From contig CALUOR010000007.1 of assembly GCA_944322285.1 (NCBI GenBank), positions 1-64,000 of the forward strand: a stretch of DNA of 64,000 nt, written 5' to 3'. Shown piece by piece: positions 61,899 through 64,000 of the stretch; within the stretch, counting starts at the first letter, position 1, and every line of letters starts with the position of its first letter. The stretch comes from an uncultured Bacteroides sp. (lineage in GTDB: Bacteria; Bacteroidota; Bacteroidia; Bacteroidales; Bacteroidaceae). The position numbers and the translations under genes were made by a program. The notes under the pieces were generated by a model, which worked only from the letters and a program-made list of their open reading frames with translations, did no database searches and was not told where the DNA came from.

Positions 61899-62297
61899 GC
61901 TGACTTGTCGTTTAAGTAAAACCAATGAAAAAGAAATGTATAAATATGCGATGCTCTGAGTCGCCGCACTATTTGCTCTCAACGAGCGCAGTGTTGGGGG
62001 TGGTAACACTTAACTGGTTGGAGTGAAAGAATGCGCTCACCGAACGCAAAAAGTGCAGTGTTTCTAAGGAAGTAGTCGCTTCGTCTGCTAAAAACTGTGA
62101 ACTTTGACTTAATAAATCTTTTAAATGAGGGAAAATGCGTTCCTAGAATTTGTAAACATTCAAGTAGAAATGACTCTATCTATTTGAATATGAACGGATA
62201 AACGTTTTGAAAATCCCTCCTTTCCGTCCGGCCAACCCTTTGCTCTGAAACAAACGATTCTCAGCGATTAGGAAAGACAAAGTGTCAGAGGTGACAA
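61899..62297 (+). repeat. 400-bp intergenic element N2 (first copy at 24861-25260)
   Basis: It matches N1 block by block and ends exactly where palindromic element I begins. It lies upstream of the seventh propeller gene. Confidence 0.7.
61925..62026 (+). CDS. Putative 33-residue peptide in element N2
   Basis: The ORF begins MKKKCINMRCSESPHYLL and continues STSAVLGVVTLNWLE. It aligns with the 30-residue ORF of N1 over its whole length, keeping M-K-K, C-I, R, E, LLS, SAV and GV. No clear ribosome site is visible. Confidence 0.35.
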   Translation: MKKKCINMRCSESPHYLLSTSAVLGVVTLNWLE

Positions 62298-62450
62298 AAT
62301 GATAATTTAGCGCGCAAGCGCGCTTCAATGAAGAATTAAGAATGATGAATGAAGAATTTAGGCTGCGCTGTCAGTGCGCACAATCACGCCGCATGGTCAT
62401 TCTTCATTCTTAATTCATCATTCTTCATTTAATAGCTAAATTCCCATTTA
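62297..62450. repeat. Palindromic element I
   Basis: The ends AAATGATAATTTA (62297-62309) and TAAATTCCCATTTA (62437-62450) enclose GCGCGCAAGCGCGC and a complete copy of the module seen alone in element K, with GGCTGCGCTGTCAG and CACGCCGCATGG in the middle. Confidence 0.8.
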
Positions 62451-62517
62451 ACCTATAAATTAATTCTGTGCTCATACTTAATCTTCGCCGGCGGAAAGTT
62501 TATTGCCATTTTTTCTA

Positions 62518-62525
62518 TAAATTTG
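62518..62525 (+). promoter_or_regulatory. Predicted -7 box of the seventh propeller gene
   Basis: TAAATTTG matches TAnnTTTG, 60 bases before the start codon. Confidence 0.45.
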
Positions 62526-62584
62526 CGGCAGTGTAACTTCAGAATGCCCGATATGGGAAATATGGTTTTTATCTTATTGCTGAT

Positions 62585-63733
62585 ATGAAAACAAAATTAT
62601 CAATTTGCATCGCAGCATGTTGTGTTATCTTTGCCTCCTGCGCCTCAGGAAGCAAACAACAGGCAGAGAAGCCCCATGGAGAAATCGAAGGGCTGAAAGT
62701 GACGAACGTAAAAATGCCCGAGACCGATGTGCTGAATCTGCCATCCTACTATCTGTCCGCTTACTACCGGGATACGACCGAATGGCTGTACGCCTACAAC
62801 TACCGGGCACGTGCGCTGGATTGTTACGACTTGCGAAACCGGACGGTCAGGCAGTTGCCCTTTAAGGCAGACGGCCCTTCGGCTGTTATACGCATTCACA
62901 GCCTGCAAATTTGTTCGCCCGATTCCATTTGGGTATTTGATGAGTCCCAACGGGCATTATTACTGGACAAGGAGGGAAACGTACGCCGCAGTGTCACGCT
63001 GACGGAAGGTCTGACAGACGGACAATGCATCATCGTAGGGCACATTTACGCTATGTCTACCACAGACATTTATTACGATGAGGCGCGACGCTCCTTGCTT
63101 TATTGTGTAGCGAATCAATCGACTTCCCCAGCCTCGTTCTTCCTGCGTGAAGTCTTTCTGGATGGAGCTCCTGCCATAAACCATCCGTTGCTGCTTCCGG
63201 AAGAAATCCCGAACGTAGGCGAAAGGGAGTATCCCTACATGGGGCAGCCCAATGTCACTTTCCTACCGGACAAAATTCTCTACAATTATCCGATAGACGC
63301 TCATATCTATGTAATGGACCGGACAAGCGGAAAGTCTCAAGCCTTTGAGGCAAACAGTAATTTCACCGCCAACCAAGCCGAACCCTGCGATTGGAAGAAT
63401 TATGCAGACTGCGAACGGCATCGGGTAGAGAATCCGCATTTTTACGAAGTGCGCTATTTGCCCGACCGAGACATGTACATCCGCCTGCACGTAAACGGAC
63501 AGACATTTGATGCGACAAAGGATTTGGGCACCATGCTGGCAAGCAAGAAACTCTACCTGACCGTGTTCGACAACCATTTCTCCGTGGTGGGCGAGAGCGA
63601 ACTGCCTTCCAAACGTTATGACCTCTTCACTGGATGGTGTACCACGTCCGATGCACTCCTGCTGTTCGTAAACAATCCGTTGCTGGAGGAAGAGAGGGGC
63701 GAATGGCTGGAATATGACAGAGTGGGATGGTAA
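62585..63733 (+). CDS. BF3164-like beta-propeller lipoprotein, paralogue 7
   Basis: This 382-residue lipoprotein has the signal CCVIFASC. Blade strands include WLYAYNYRARALDCYDLRNR and SIWVFDESQRALLLDKEGN. It runs on the plus strand, opposite to the other six propellers. Its TAA stop is the first part of element J. A further gene starting at 63962 with a lipoprotein-like signal follows. Confidence 0.8.
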   Translation: MKTKLSICIAACCVIFASCASGSKQQAEKPHGEIEGLKVTNVKMPETDVLNLPSYYLSAYYRDTTEWLYAYNYRARALDCYDLRNRTVRQLPFKADGPSAVIRIHSLQICSPDSIWVFDESQRALLLDKEGNVRRSVTLTEGLTDGQCIIVGHIYAMSTTDIYYDEARRSLLYCVANQSTSPASFFLREVFLDGAPAINHPLLLPEEIPNVGEREYPYMGQPNVTFLPDKILYNYPIDAHIYVMDRTSGKSQAFEANSNFTANQAEPCDWKNYADCERHRVENPHFYEVRYLPDRDMYIRLHVNGQTFDATKDLGTMLASKKLYLTVFDNHFSVVGESELPSKRYDLFTGWCTTSDALLLFVNNPLLEEERGEWLEYDRVGW

Positions 63734-63939
63734 ATGGGAATTTAGCTCATTTACGATTTAGTAATTTACAATTTACGATTTTGTTAAATGGGAATTTAGC
63801 GGGCGGAGCCCGCAATGTGTCAATGTGCTAATATGCCAATGTGCTAATGCCCTGCGGCGTGAGAACACGCCAGCGCAAACACAGCGCAGCCCCATTAGCA
63901 TATTGGCACATTAGCATATTAGCATATTAAATTATCATT
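63732..63939. repeat. Palindromic element J with a doubled left end
   Basis: AAATGGGAATTTA occurs twice (63732-63744 and 63786-63798) and TAAATTATCATT once (63928-63939). Between the two left ends is CATTTACGATTTAGTAATTTACAA-type sequence; the inner part is an almost identical copy of element E. This looks like one element inserted into the remains of another. Confidence 0.8.
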
Positions 63940-63961
63940 CTAAATAATTAGTTACTTACAG

Positions 63962-64000
63962 ATGAAAAAGATAGGATTTTTTATAGTACTACTTGCCACG
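63962..64000 (+). CDS. Start of a secreted or lipoprotein gene (partial)
   Basis: ATG at 63962 opens a frame reading MKKIGFFIVLLAT to the end of the window. This is a typical signal-peptide start. It follows paralogue 7 and element J, so another propeller is possible but cannot be shown. Confidence 0.6.
   Translation, partial: MKKIGFFIVLLAT

Overview
The window looks like chromosome from a gut Bacteroides (order Bacteroidales). Evidence: a three-gene fumarate reductase/succinate dehydrogenase operon of the diheme type, start regions that are A/T-rich without clear Shine-Dalgarno sequences, repeated promoter elements of the Bacteroides form TAnnTTTG, many lipoprotein signal peptides, three NVEALA-family peptides and a large set of 6-bladed beta-propeller lipoproteins. 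I cannot name the species. The left edge starts in the last bases of a 5S rRNA gene, so an rRNA operon lies just outside.

Layout. 1-3.8 kb: 5S tail, then frdCAB. 3.9-9.2 kb: Crp-like regulator, Nudix/acetyltransferase/HAD operon, small membrane protein with a winged-helix regulator, and a DUF1016 nuclease-like gene sitting between duplicated gene scraps. 9.4-15.0 kb (minus): an A/T-rich operon of seven genes, six without a recognisable function and one secreted TPR protein. 15.5-21.6 kb (minus): M3 oligopeptidase, DUF4847 lipoprotein, dCMP deaminase, S41 protease and 5-formyl-THF cyclo-ligase, followed by a long-hairpin RNA that may be 6S RNA. 21.9-24.8 kb: GAPDH, a PstS-like lipoprotein and gene fragments. 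25.4-31.8 kb: ABC ATPase, two FtsX/MacB-type permeases, periplasmic adaptor and TolC-type outer-membrane protein. 31.8-35.5 kb: S1-domain protein, malate dehydrogenase, tRNA-Phe, tRNA-Pro and an OmpA-family protein. 35.7-45 kb (minus): a four-gene RND efflux operon with two different RND permeases. 45-61.2 kb (minus): Wzy/O-antigen-ligase-like TPR membrane protein, a signal peptidase I, two beta-propeller lipoproteins, NVEALA peptide 1, a transglutaminase-like lipoprotein, a thioredoxin-like/DUF1573 lipoprotein, another propeller, NVEALA peptides 2 and 3, a ToxR-like membrane-anchored winged-helix regulator, three more propellers and two copies of a 34-residue membrane peptide. 61.4-64 kb: repeats, a seventh propeller lipoprotein on the plus strand and the start of another gene.

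How it may work together. The 45-61 kb block has the parts of a peptide export, maturation and sensing system: small precursors with an N-terminal membrane segment and a shared NVEALA motif, a dedicated signal peptidase, thiol- and transglutaminase-fold enzymes, surface or periplasmic propellers, and a transmembrane DNA-binding protein that could report envelope events to the promoter. This is inference from gene content and order.

The second striking theme is non-coding. At least nine intergenic elements share the outer ends AAATGGGAATTTA and TAAATTATCATTT (mutually complementary), enclose exchangeable palindromic cores, often fill the whole gap between two genes of an operon, and in some cases supply the stop codon. 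Two copies 20 kb apart are almost identical, which points to mobility. Other repeated units are a 400-bp intergenic element with a conserved 30-33 codon ORF, and a 300-bp unit encoding the 34-residue peptide, whose two copies differ only by synonymous changes inside the peptide frame apart from the start codon.
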